Positions 1 to 7,479 of a stretch of DNA of 17,759 nucleotides are shown here, in pieces. How positions within the stretch are numbered: position 1 is the first letter of the stretch; each line of letters starts with the position of its first letter. The notes below the pieces were generated by a model, which had not been told where the DNA came from, did not search any database, and saw only the letters and a program-made list of their open reading frames with translations. The translations under genes and the position numbers were made by a program. Source of the stretch: CAYJPV01 sp964396055 (lineage in GTDB: Bacteria > Acidobacteriota > Vicinamibacteria > Vicinamibacterales > JAKQTR01); the NCBI GenBank assembly GCA_964396055.1, contig CAYNDV010000094.1, forward strand, positions 1 to 17,759. The letters are read 5' to 3'.

Positions 1-1260
1 CCCGGCGGCTGCGCGGGCGCCCTGGGGCCTGCCGGTGGCGCCGGGGCCTGGCGCCCGGTCGCGGCGGGCGGCGCGCTCCGCGCGCATCGTGGCGAGACGC
101 TGCTGCAGCGGAATCTCCAGCCGTTCGGTGGTCTTCTTCGAGTAGTCGAAATCGGGCAGCGTGACGCGCGGCAGCGCGCGGCCGATCGCCCGCTCGATCG
201 CCCGCAGGTCCGCCTCCTCATCCGGTGCCACGAAGGTGAAGGCATCGCCGGTGCGTTCCGCCCGCGCCGTGCGGCCCACCCGGTGAATGTACGCGTCGGG
301 ATCGGCCGGCACATCGAAGTTCACGACGTGCCCGAGTGCGTCGATGTCGATGCCGCGGGCCATGATGTCGGTCGCCACCAGCACGCGGGACCGGCCGGCG
401 CGGAAGCCGTCCAGGGCGGCGGTGCGCTGGCTCTGACTGCGGTTGCCGTGAATGCGAGCGGTGGGGATGCCGTGGCGCTGCACGAAGTCGGCGAGGCGGT
501 TGGCCCGGTGTTTGGTGCGCGTGAACACGATCGCATCGTCGATGATGTGCCGGCTCAGCAGTTCGACCAGCAGGGCGGACTTGAGTTCCCGCGGGACGGG
601 GTACGCGGCCTGCGTGATGCCGGCGGCGGGTGCGGCCTTGCGCTCGAGGTTGATGGTCACCGGGGCGTGGAGCATCTCCTGCGACAGCACCGCGATCTCC
701 CGGGGAATCGTCGCGCTGAAGAAGAGCGTCTGGCGCCGCGTCGGCAGCTGCCGGAGGATGCGCCGGATGTCGGGCAGGAAGCCCATGTCGAGCATCCGGT
801 CGGCTTCGTCGAGGACCAGGACCTCGAGCGCCGACAGCCGCGCGTACGGATGGCGGAGGTGGTCGAGCAGCCGGCCCGGCGTGGCCACGATGACGTCGAC
901 GCCCGCCCGGAACGCGTGCTCCTGCGGGCCCATGCCCACGCCGCCGAAGACGGCCGCGCCGGTGATCGGCGTGTGCACGGCCAGCTCCTCGAGGTGCGCC
1001 AGGATCTGGGCCGCCAGCTCGCGGGTGGGCGTCAGGACCAGCGCACGCGTCTGGCGGCGTGGCTTGGCCATGAGCCGGTGCAGGATGGGCAGCAGGAACG
1101 CGGCGGTCTTGCCGCTGCCCGTCTGCGCGCAGGCCAGGAGGTCCTTGCCGGCGGCCGCGGGTGGAATGGCCTGCTCCTGAATGGGGGTGGGATGCAGGAA
1201 ACCGAGTTCCTTGATGCCTTTGAGCAGGTCGGGATGGAGCGTGGCTTTCGTGAAGGGCAT
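1..1260 (-). CDS. rhlE: DEAD-box ATP-dependent RNA helicase, RhlE-like (3' end outside window)
   Basis: ATP-dependent RNA helicase expected to remodel RNA duplexes in the cytoplasm, in ribosome assembly or mRNA turnover. The minus-strand frame starting with ATG at 1260 stays open to the window edge, giving 420 codons. All core motifs are visible: Q motif (GFLHPTPIQ, about residues 20-28), Walker A AQTGSGKT (45-52), PTRELA, TPGR, DEAD (151-154), SAT, and the helicase motif VI HRVGRTAR (326-333). After the second RecA domain the tail becomes basic and rich in Ala, Gly, Pro and Arg, as in RhlE proteins. The stop codon lies beyond position 1, so the exact C-terminus is unknown. A TATGCT hexamer lies only 6 nt upstream of the ATG, so the transcript may have almost no leader. 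The family assignment is firm; RhlE rather than another DEAD-box subfamily is inferred from the Q-motif region and the tail. Confidence 0.93.
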   Translation of the reverse strand, partial: MPFTKATLHPDLLKGIKELGFLHPTPIQEQAIPPAAAGKDLLACAQTGSGKTAAFLLPILHRLMAKPRRQTRALVLTPTRELAAQILAHLEELAVHTPITGAAVFGGVGMGPQEHAFRAGVDVIVATPGRLLDHLRHPYARLSALEVLVLDEADRMLDMGFLPDIRRILRQLPTRRQTLFFSATIPREIAVLSQEMLHAPVTINLERKAAPAAGITQAAYPVPRELKSALLVELLSRHIIDDAIVFTRTKHRANRLADFVQRHGIPTARIHGNRSQSQRTAALDGFRAGRSRVLVATDIMARGIDIDALGHVVNFDVPADPDAYIHRVGRTARAERTGDAFTFVAPDEEADLRAIERAIGRALPRVTLPDFDYSKKTTERLEIPLQQRLATMRAERAARRDRAPGPGATGRPQGARAAAG

Positions 1261-1315
1261 GCCCCAGCATAGCCGGTGAAGGGCCTGCTCCGGGGATTAA
1301 TCGGGCGGGCGTCGG

Positions 1316-1347
1316 CGCCGGCCGCTTCCCGGGGGAAGCGGCCGGCG
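1316..1347 (-). terminator. Long perfect stem-loop after the symporter gene
   Basis: Perfect inverted repeat, arms 1316-1330 and 1333-1347 (15 bp each), with 2 nt at the centre (in practice a 13-14 bp stem with a small loop). It begins 6 nt after the symporter stop codon (1353-1355 on the minus strand) and lies upstream of the helicase gene. There is no clear U-tract, so it is either an atypical terminator or an mRNA 3'-end stabilising hairpin. Confidence 0.6.
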
Positions 1348-1352
1348 GACGG

Positions 1353-3167
1353 CTACGCGGAAGCCGGCGGGTCGGTCCAGAGTCGCCGCACGACGTACAC
1401 CAGGGCCAGGCCGCTCACGGCGAAGACCGCGAAGAGCATGGCCGCCAGGCTCAGGTGGCCGTACAGCACGTTCCCCACGGTGAACAGCGACGACCAGATG
1501 ACGATGCAGCCCGCGAACCAGCCGAGCAGGGCGAGGGGGATGTTTTCGCCCGCCGACTGGGCCGTATGGGCCGGCAGCCCCGCATCCTTGCGCACCTTGG
1601 TCCAGCCGGGGCCGAAGGGGCGCACCCGCGTATAGAACGCCTCCAGCGTGGCCCGGTCGGTCTCGGGGCCAACGTAGGCGGTGACAATCCAGCACAGGCT
1701 CGTGAACGCCACCGTCGCCATCAGGGCGACGTGGGTGCTGACGTGGATGCCGTTCTTCGCGAGCAGGAGGAACACGAGGGAGATGGCGAAGGAGCTTCCC
1801 ATTGCCACCACTTCACACCACGCGTTCACGCGCCACCAGAACCAGCGGACGAGGTAGAGCAGGCCAGTGCCGGCGCCGATCTGCAGGATGATGTCGAACG
1901 CGTCCTTCGCCGACTCGAGTACGAACACCATCGCCGATGACAGGAAGAACAGGATGATGGTGGCCACCCGGCCGGCCATCACGTAGTGGCCCTCGCTGCC
2001 GTCCTTCTTGATGAACCGGCGGTAGAAGTCGTGGACCAGGTACGACGCGCCCCAGTTGAGGTGCGTCAGGATGGTCGACGAGTTGGCGGCGATGAGGCCG
2101 CCCACCATCAGGCCGATGAAGCCGACCGGCAGGAACTTCAGCATCGCCGGGTACGCGATGTCGTGCCCGATGAGGGTGGGATCGAGGTGCGGGAAGGCCT
2201 TCTGGATGTCCCCCAGCTCCGGGTAGACCAGAATCGAGGCCAGGCCCACCAGGATCCACGGCCACGGCCGCAGGACGTAGTGCGCGACGTTGAAGAACAG
2301 CACGGCGCCGAGGGCGTCCTTCTCGGACTTGGAAGCGAGCATCCGCTGCGCGATGTAGCTGCCGCCGCCCGGTTCGGCCCCCGGGTACCAGACCGCCCAC
2401 CATTGGACCGCGATCGGCATGATGAACACCGCCACGGCGATGTCCCAGTTGTTCGTGAAGTCGGGCAGCACGTTGAGGTAGTTGACGCCGCCGGGGCCCC
2501 GCACGGCCGACAACTTGTCCACCAGCCCGCTCAGGCCGCCCACCTGCGGGAGCTGCACCGCGAAGTACGCCGCCGCGATGACCGCCGTCATCTTGATGAA
2601 GAACTGGATCATGTCGATGACGAGCACCCCCCACAGGCCCGAGTGGGTGGCGAACGCCACGTTGAGCAGGCCGACGAACGCCAGCGTCTGCCACCGCTCG
2701 AGGCCGAAGAGCACCCCCGCGATCTTGCACGCGGCCAGGTTGACCGTGGCCATGATCATGCAGTTGAACAGCAGGCCGAGGTACACCGACCGGAAGCCCC
2801 GCACCACGCTGGCCGCCTTGCCTGAGTAGCGGATCTCGTAGAACTCGAGATCGGTCATCACGCCCGAGCGCCGCCACAACTGCGCGTAGAAGAACACCGT
2901 CGAGACGCCGGTCAGCACGAACGCCCACCAGACCCAGTTCCCCGCCACGCCGTTGCGGCGCACGATGTCCGTCACCAGGTTCGGCGTATCGCTGCTGAAG
3001 GTGGTGGCCACCATCGACAGGCCGGCGAGCCACCAGGGCACCGAGCGGCCCGAGACGAAGAACTCGGACGTGCTCTTCCCGGCCCGCTTGCCGAAGAAGA
3101 GCGCGGGCACGAAACACACCAGCACGGACAGAACGACGATGATCCAGTCGATGAGCTGCAGTTGCAT
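1353..3167 (-). CDS. Sodium:solute symporter (SSS/SLC5-like) family transporter
   Basis: Inner-membrane secondary transporter of the SSS family, which uses the sodium gradient to import sugars, amino acids, carboxylates or similar small solutes. The substrate cannot be read from the sequence. The 604-residue product opens with a hydrophobic helix (IDWIIVVLSVLVCFVPALFF), then a cytoplasmic segment ending in FFVSGRSVPWWLAG, which resembles the TM1-loop-TM2 signature of SSS proteins (GR..., W...G, then ...ATTFSSDTP). About 13 hydrophobic segments follow. I chose ATG at 3167 because a GAGGGT Shine-Dalgarno-like sequence (3177-3182) sits 9 nt upstream and the protein begins cleanly with the first membrane helix. 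The longer frame reaching 3374 would add a low-complexity N-terminus that overlaps the divergent gene. Monocistronic, divergent from the SGNH gene. A TATGGT hexamer at 3233-3238 (minus strand) is a possible -10. Confidence 0.9.
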   Translation of the reverse strand: MQLQLIDWIIVVLSVLVCFVPALFFGKRAGKSTSEFFVSGRSVPWWLAGLSMVATTFSSDTPNLVTDIVRRNGVAGNWVWWAFVLTGVSTVFFYAQLWRRSGVMTDLEFYEIRYSGKAASVVRGFRSVYLGLLFNCMIMATVNLAACKIAGVLFGLERWQTLAFVGLLNVAFATHSGLWGVLVIDMIQFFIKMTAVIAAAYFAVQLPQVGGLSGLVDKLSAVRGPGGVNYLNVLPDFTNNWDIAVAVFIMPIAVQWWAVWYPGAEPGGGSYIAQRMLASKSEKDALGAVLFFNVAHYVLRPWPWILVGLASILVYPELGDIQKAFPHLDPTLIGHDIAYPAMLKFLPVGFIGLMVGGLIAANSSTILTHLNWGASYLVHDFYRRFIKKDGSEGHYVMAGRVATIILFFLSSAMVFVLESAKDAFDIILQIGAGTGLLYLVRWFWWRVNAWCEVVAMGSSFAISLVFLLLAKNGIHVSTHVALMATVAFTSLCWIVTAYVGPETDRATLEAFYTRVRPFGPGWTKVRKDAGLPAHTAQSAGENIPLALLGWFAGCIVIWSSLFTVGNVLYGHLSLAAMLFAVFAVSGLALVYVVRRLWTDPPASA

Positions 3168-3355
3168 CGGTTCAGTACCCTCGATGTGGCCCTGGCGGGG
3201 ACGACCCCGCCGGGCCGTAGCCGCGTCACGATACCATACTGCAGCGCGCGTCGGCGCGGAGCCACCCGCCCGCGCGCCATCCGGTAGAATGGTGTTTTCC
3301 CCGGGGGCTTGCGGTCCGTGTGTGGACGTGGCGGCCCTGGAGGGTGCCCCGTCCC
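3168..3355. promoter_or_regulatory. Divergent intergenic region between symporter and SGNH gene
   Basis: This 188-nt gene-free stretch separates two divergent genes, so it must hold both promoters. Candidate -10 hexamers are TATGGT on the minus strand (3233-3238, 66 nt from the symporter start) and TAGAAT on the plus strand (3285-3290, 65 nt before the SGNH start). Neither has a convincing -35 at 16-19 nt. An SD-like GGAGGG at 3339-3344 serves the SGNH gene. Confidence 0.4.
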
Positions 3356-4495
3356 ATGCGCCGTGTCCTGCCACGCCTCGTCTGGATTGCCGCCGCCCTC
3401 GCGGCGCAGTTCGCGATCCTCGAGGCGGGGCTGCGCTGGTGGGGCAGTTCGGAGGCCGCTCCGGGCTTCCAGGGCCTCTTCGTCCAGGATTCGCGGATGG
3501 GATACCGGCTCAAACCCGGAGCCTCCACCCGGTTTCGGACGGCCGAATTCGAGACGGTGATCAGCATCAATGCCCAGGGCGTCCGTGACGACGCCTCCTT
3601 CGGGCCGAAGCCGCCGGGGGAGCGACGCATCCTGGTGCTCGGCGATTCCCTCGTCATGGCCGTGCAGGTGCCCCTCGCGCAGACGTTCACCAGGCAGCTC
3701 GAGGCCCGCCTCAATGCCGCGTCGGGGCCTGGCGGGCCGGTCTACCGTGTCATCAACGCGGGCGTCCAGGGATATGGCCCGGTCCAGGAGTACCTCCTGT
3801 ACCGCCACGTGCTCGCGTCGCTGCAGCCCGACCTCGTCCTGGTCGGCCTGTATGTCGCCAACGACGCGATCGAGGCCGCTGACGCCGCCTGGCGCCTCGA
3901 AGGGCGCGAGGCGCCCCGGTCCGAGACGCCGGCTCAGTCCGGGAGTCTGCGGCGGCGCTGGCGCCAGCTGGTGAAACAGAGCATGGTGCTGCAGATTGCC
4001 CGCCTGCGTCTCGTGTCCTGGCTCGAGCCCGTCATGGGCGGGGCCCCTGGCCTGGAACGCGCCCTGACCACGTACTTGCCGGAGGTGCCCCCCGACGTCG
4101 ATCGCGGTTTCCGGGTGACCGCGGAGTGCGTGCGCGGGATTGGTGCGCTGGCGGCCGGGCAGGGGGCCGGCGCGGCGGTTCTGCTTCTGCCCGCCCGCTT
4201 CCAGTTGCACGACGGGGAGTGGGAGGAGCGGCGTGACCGGGCCGCGAAGAAAGGCTTCACGCTGGTGCGCGACGGCGCCACGCATCGCGCGGCGAAGGCG
4301 CTGGCGGACGTGCCGGTGCCGGTCCTCGACGTGCTGCCCGCCCTGCGCGCCGCACCCGGCCGCGAGGGATTGTACTTCGCGCAGTCCGCCCACCTGACCG
4401 CCGAGGCCCACGCGGTGGTCGCGGCGGCGGTCGCGGACTTCCTGGCGGCATCCGGGTGGGTGGCCGGCGGCGGATCGGCGGCGGGGGAGCGCTGA
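3356..4495 (+). CDS. SGNH/GDSL-type hydrolase-like protein, membrane-anchored, partner of MBOAT
   Basis: 379-residue protein starting with a basic N-terminus and one hydrophobic helix (about residues 5-25), so it is probably anchored in the inner membrane with its domain in the periplasm. SGNH blocks are visible: block I GDS with nucleophile S98, the block II glycine in INAGVQGYG, and block III VANDA (N169-D170). Near the C-terminus is the block V segment SAHLTAEAH with H346, but the usual acidic residue 2-3 positions before the histidine is replaced (Q343, S344). Such proteins next to MBOAT genes typically perform or assist O-acetyl transfer to exported glycans, as AlgX/AlgJ do with AlgI. 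ATG 3356 is preferred over GTG 3320: GGAGGG lies 11 nt upstream and the signal-anchor follows at once. The stop is followed one base later by the MBOAT start, implying translational coupling. Acyl acceptor unknown. Confidence 0.8.
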   Translation: MRRVLPRLVWIAAALAAQFAILEAGLRWWGSSEAAPGFQGLFVQDSRMGYRLKPGASTRFRTAEFETVISINAQGVRDDASFGPKPPGERRILVLGDSLVMAVQVPLAQTFTRQLEARLNAASGPGGPVYRVINAGVQGYGPVQEYLLYRHVLASLQPDLVLVGLYVANDAIEAADAAWRLEGREAPRSETPAQSGSLRRRWRQLVKQSMVLQIARLRLVSWLEPVMGGAPGLERALTTYLPEVPPDVDRGFRVTAECVRGIGALAAGQGAGAAVLLLPARFQLHDGEWEERRDRAAKKGFTLVRDGATHRAAKALADVPVPVLDVLPALRAAPGREGLYFAQSAHLTAEAHAVVAAAVADFLAASGWVAGGGSAAGER

Positions 4496-4496
4496 G

Positions 4497-5951
4497 GTGG
4501 TCTTCAACTCGCTGCAGTTCGCCGTCTTCTTCGCTGCCGTGTACGCCGCGTACCGCCTGTTGCCGCACCGGGCGCAGAACTGGTGGCTCCTGGGCGCCAG
4601 TTACTGGTTCTACGCCGCCTGGGACTGGCGCTTCCTCAGCCTCATCATCGTCCAGACGGCGGTCAACTTCGTGTGCGGCCGGGCGATAGCCGACACCGCG
4701 CGGCCAGCCGCCCGCCGAAGCCTGCTGCTGACGGCCCTCGGCGTCGACCTCCTGATGCTGGGGTTCTTCAAGTACTTCAACTTCTTCGCCGAGAACCTCC
4801 ACAACCTGTTCGGCCTGTTCGGCTGGCAGGTGGACACCATCACCCTGCGCGTGGCCTTGCCCGTCGGGATCTCGTTCTACACGTTCATGACGATGAGCTA
4901 CGTCATCGACGTGTACAGGCGGGAGGTGCCGCCGTCGGGCGACTGGCTGGAATTCGCGGTCTTCGTGGCGTTCTTCCCGCACCTGGTGGCGGGGCCGATC
5001 CTCCGGGCCTCGCTGCTGCTGCCCCAGATTGCCTCGCCGCGCACCGTGACCGGCCGGCAGGTGCGTGACGGCGTGTGGCTGGTGGCCTGGGGCCTCTTCA
5101 AGAAGATGGTCGTCGCCGACAACCTGGCGGTGATCGCCGAAGAGGCGTTTCAGGCGGGCGGACAGGCCGGCGGGTTCGAGGTGCTGCTGGGCGCCTATGC
5201 GTTCGCCTTCCAGATCTACGGCGACTTCTCGGGGTACACCGACATCGCGCGGGGCACGTCGAAGCTGCTGGGCATCGAGCTGAACCCGAACTTCCGGTTC
5301 CCGTACTTCGTGCGGACGCCCCAGGAGTTCTGGGCCCATTGGCACATCAGTCTGTCGACGTGGCTGCGCGACTACCTGTTCCTGCCCCTCAGCTTCGCCT
5401 TCTCGCGCCGACTCGACGGCGTGCGCTGGTTCGGCTTGCGCGACGACGTGTGGATCTACGCCGCAGCCACCATGGTGACCATGCTTCTGGGCGGCTTGTG
5501 GCACGGCGCGGCCTGGACGTTCGTGCTGTGGGGGGCCTACCAGGGACTGCTGCTGGTGGTGTTCCGAATCGCCAGGCCACGTCGGCGCAGGGGTAGAAGC
5601 CGAGGCGGTTGGCTGGTTCCGGCCCTGGGCGGGCTGGGGATGTTCCACCTCACCTGCTTCGGCTGGATCATCTTCCGGGCGAAGACTCTCCAGGACCTCG
5701 CCGGCCACCTGTGGCAACTGGTGTTCGCGTTTGCTCCATCGCGCGCCAGCCTCGAGAGCTTGGGCGCCCCGACGCTCTTCTGTGTGGCGGCCCTGATGAT
5801 CGTCCATGCCCTCGAAGCCTGGTACGACGACGATTGCGTGGTCTTTCGCCTGCCGGTCTGGGCGCGTTCGTTCATCTTCGTGGCCCTTGGGTACGGCATC
5901 CTGCTGTTCGGTCGATACGAGGGCGCCGAGTTTATTTACTTTCAATTCTAG
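4497..5951 (+). CDS. MBOAT family O-acyltransferase (AlgI-like)
   Basis: Multi-pass inner-membrane acyltransferase of 484 residues that moves acyl (usually acetyl) groups from the cytoplasm to an acceptor outside the membrane. Family hallmarks are clear: FFKYFNFF, LPVGISFYTFMTMSYVIDVYR, FFPHLVAGPI, the WAHWHIS segment (H281, H283) followed by STWLRDYLFLPL, and the catalytic-type histidine H336 in GLWHGAAWTF. The length matches AlgI/DltB-type proteins. The start is GTG at 4497, supported by GGGGGAG at 4483-4489 (spacing 7). Only one base separates it from the stop of the SGNH gene, so the two are expected to be made together and act on the same substrate. No glycan-polymer biosynthesis genes are adjacent, so whether the acceptor is an exopolysaccharide, peptidoglycan, LPS or another lipid-linked glycan cannot be decided here. 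Confidence 0.92.
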   Translation: MVFNSLQFAVFFAAVYAAYRLLPHRAQNWWLLGASYWFYAAWDWRFLSLIIVQTAVNFVCGRAIADTARPAARRSLLLTALGVDLLMLGFFKYFNFFAENLHNLFGLFGWQVDTITLRVALPVGISFYTFMTMSYVIDVYRREVPPSGDWLEFAVFVAFFPHLVAGPILRASLLLPQIASPRTVTGRQVRDGVWLVAWGLFKKMVVADNLAVIAEEAFQAGGQAGGFEVLLGAYAFAFQIYGDFSGYTDIARGTSKLLGIELNPNFRFPYFVRTPQEFWAHWHISLSTWLRDYLFLPLSFAFSRRLDGVRWFGLRDDVWIYAAATMVTMLLGGLWHGAAWTFVLWGAYQGLLLVVFRIARPRRRRGRSRGGWLVPALGGLGMFHLTCFGWIIFRAKTLQDLAGHLWQLVFAFAPSRASLESLGAPTLFCVAALMIVHALEAWYDDDCVVFRLPVWARSFIFVALGYGILLFGRYEGAEFIYFQF

Positions 5952-5990
5952 TAGTTAGGGCGCACGAATCCCAGTTTTAGGTCATTCGAC

Positions 5991-6010
5991 AAAGGGGCCT
6001 GGCCCCTTTT
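5991..6010 (+). terminator. Rho-independent-type terminator hairpin after MBOAT gene
   Basis: Near-perfect palindrome with 9-nt arms (5991-5999 and 6001-6009) around one T, followed by another T, so the downstream arm ends in TTTT. It lies 39 nt after the MBOAT stop and before the -10-like hexamer of the next unit, exactly where a terminator is expected. It could also belong to a dispersed palindromic repeat family. Confidence 0.65.
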
Positions 6011-6086
6011 CCGAGTCTCCTTTTCGGGCCCGGCGTGACCCGAGGCGACACCCGGACGGGGTAGACTACGGGGGTCGGGAGGCGCC

Positions 6087-6527
6087 ATGCCGCGCGTCGA
6101 TGTGCTGCGTCCGTTCGTCGAGAAGAATCTGGCCGGCCTGCTCGAGCTGCCCCGGGTGGAGCCCGACAGCAATGGCGACTACTACCTGCCCTGGGGCAGC
6201 GCACGCGTCCGTCTCCGCCTGATGGACGACGCCGATCCCCTGCTGCAGCTCTCCGCGGTGCTGGTGGACGGCTTCAAGAAGACGGCGAAACTGAGCGAGG
6301 CGCTGAACACCGTCAACGCGTCCGAACTGGCGTTCCGGGTCTTCCGCTTCGAGCGGCGCATCATCGCCGCCTGGGAGATCCCGGCCGATACCCTCGATTC
6401 GCGGCAGTTCCTGGAAGTGTGCCGGCGGTTTGCCGAGACGGCCGATCGGATCGATTCGGACCTGGCTCGTCGATTCGGCGGCAAGACCGCCTTGCCTGAT
6501 GACGACGACGGGGCGGTGGATGCCTGA
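6087..6527 (+). CDS. YbjN-like / type III secretion chaperone-like protein
   Basis: Small (146 aa) acidic protein with no signal peptide or membrane segment. It has the layout of the YbjN/CesT-like alpha-beta fold: an N-terminal amphipathic helix (LRPFVEKNLAGLLEL), two or three beta strands (YYLPWGSARVRLRLMDD, LLQLSAVLVDG), a helix with the NTVNASELAFRV pattern, a strand with an RRIIAAWEIPAD segment, and a final helix (SRQFLEVCRRFAETADRIDSDLARRFGG). Proteins of this fold often bind a partner protein or peptide. The 3' end overlaps the protease gene by 8 nt, so they are almost certainly co-translated. SD GGGAGG at 6077-6082 lies 4 nt upstream of the ATG, and a TAGACT hexamer (6062-6067) is the likely -10. 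Assignment rests on pattern recognition; the partner role is inferred. Confidence 0.65.
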   Translation: MPRVDVLRPFVEKNLAGLLELPRVEPDSNGDYYLPWGSARVRLRLMDDADPLLQLSAVLVDGFKKTAKLSEALNTVNASELAFRVFRFERRIIAAWEIPADTLDSRQFLEVCRRFAETADRIDSDLARRFGGKTALPDDDDGAVDA

Positions 6528-7440
6528 GCGCCGGCGGCGACCGGGAGGCGTGCTCAGCCGCCTGAGCAACGAACTCGCTGAGTTGACCGACTGGGTGCTC
6601 GACGCCACGGTGGCCATCAGCGGTCCCACGACCGACGGTGCGAGCAGCGGGTCCGGCTTCTTCTTCGACACGAAGGGGCACATCCTCACCAACCAGCACG
6701 TCGTCGATGGGATGACGCCGCCGATTTCCGTGTCGCTGCGCGGCGGCCAGTCGGTGCTGGCGGGCGTCGTCGGGGCGGACCGGGTGGCCGATCTGGCCGT
6801 CCTCAAGCTGGATCGGTCGTGGCGCCACGCGCTGCATCTGCGTCGCAGCGCCGCCCGGACGGGCGAATTGTGCCTGGCGTTCGGGAACCCGCTGGGGCGG
6901 TATCCCGAGTCGGTGACCATCGGGGTCGTCAGCGGGCTGGCGCGCACGGCGGTGTCGGGCCCCGGGCGTCCGCACTACGACCTGCTGCAGACAGACTGCG
7001 ACATCCAGGAGGGCAATTCCGGGGGGCCCCTGGTGGACGTGCGCGGCCGGGTCATCGGCGTGACGATGCTCCTGGAGCGCGATTCGCCCCACATCGGCCT
7101 CGCCGTACCGATTGCGACGTTGCGGAGCGTTGTACCCGAGCTGCTCAGGCACGGGCATGTGGCCCGGGCCACGCTCGGGGTGTCCGTCGTCCGTCGCACG
7201 CGCGTGGTGCGCGGGCGGGAGACCGCCGGGCTCGAAGTGGTCAGCCTGATCCGCGACCGGGATCAGGCGCTGGAAGCGGGCGACTTCATTCTGCGGGTCG
7301 CTGGCCGGCCCGTCCCCGATCCGCCGGCGCTGTTTGCGATCCTGGGCCGGGAGCGGATCGGCCGCGCGACAGCCATCGATCTCCTGCGCAGAGGCAAACG
7401 CCTCGCGATCACCGTGAAGCCCTGGCGCCTCGACAGCTGA
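6520..7440 (+). CDS. Trypsin-like serine protease with C-terminal PDZ domain (HtrA/S1C-like)
   Basis: 306-residue serine protease of the HtrA/Deg type. The catalytic triad is complete: H60 in LTNQHVVDG, D91 in RVADLAVLKLD, and S167 in EGNSGGPLVD. A single PDZ-like region covers about residues 218-303 (LGVSVV..., VVSLIRDRDQALEAGDFILRVAGRPV). Unlike classical DegP/DegQ there is no signal peptide or N-terminal membrane helix; the start MPERRRRPGG is basic and followed by an amphipathic helix, so it may act in the cytoplasm. The start at 6520 was chosen because it overlaps the upstream stop by 8 nt (coupling geometry), whereas a longer frame from 6430 would overlap the YbjN-like gene by about 100 nt. 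The family call is firm; substrate and location are not. Confidence 0.9.
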   Translation: MPERRRRPGGVLSRLSNELAELTDWVLDATVAISGPTTDGASSGSGFFFDTKGHILTNQHVVDGMTPPISVSLRGGQSVLAGVVGADRVADLAVLKLDRSWRHALHLRRSAARTGELCLAFGNPLGRYPESVTIGVVSGLARTAVSGPGRPHYDLLQTDCDIQEGNSGGPLVDVRGRVIGVTMLLERDSPHIGLAVPIATLRSVVPELLRHGHVARATLGVSVVRRTRVVRGRETAGLEVVSLIRDRDQALEAGDFILRVAGRPVPDPPALFAILGRERIGRATAIDLLRRGKRLAITVKPWRLDS

Positions 7441-7444
7441 CGGC

Positions 7445-7479
7445 CCGGTCGGTCACTGACGGTTACGCGTACTGACCGG
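7445..7479. terminator. Weak bidirectional stem-loop between convergent genes
   Basis: Arms 7445-7453 and 7471-7479 pair over 9 bp with one A/G position that is a mismatch or wobble depending on strand; the loop holds the stop codon of the minus-strand flavoprotein. It sits in the 22-nt gap between the convergent protease and flavoprotein genes and overlaps the latter's end. There is no U-tract. Confidence 0.35.

Noticed and set aside
283..1272. 329-codon plus-strand open frame opposite the helicase gene
   Set aside because: The antisense minus-strand frame carries all DEAD-box motifs; this one has low-complexity composition typical of GC-rich antisense frames.
3320..3355. Upstream GTG start for the SGNH gene
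   Set aside because: It would add 12 residues before the signal-anchor, and the GGAGGG sequence fits the ATG at 3356 better.
2972..4507. 511-codon minus-strand open frame across the symporter start and SGNH gene
   Set aside because: It is antisense to the SGNH gene and out of frame with the symporter, with no recognisable domain; the opposite-strand frame has SGNH motifs.
4257..5945. 562-codon minus-strand open frame opposite the MBOAT gene
   Set aside because: His-, Glu- and Arg-rich shadow of a strong membrane-protein gene on the plus strand; long stop-free antisense frames are expected at this GC content.
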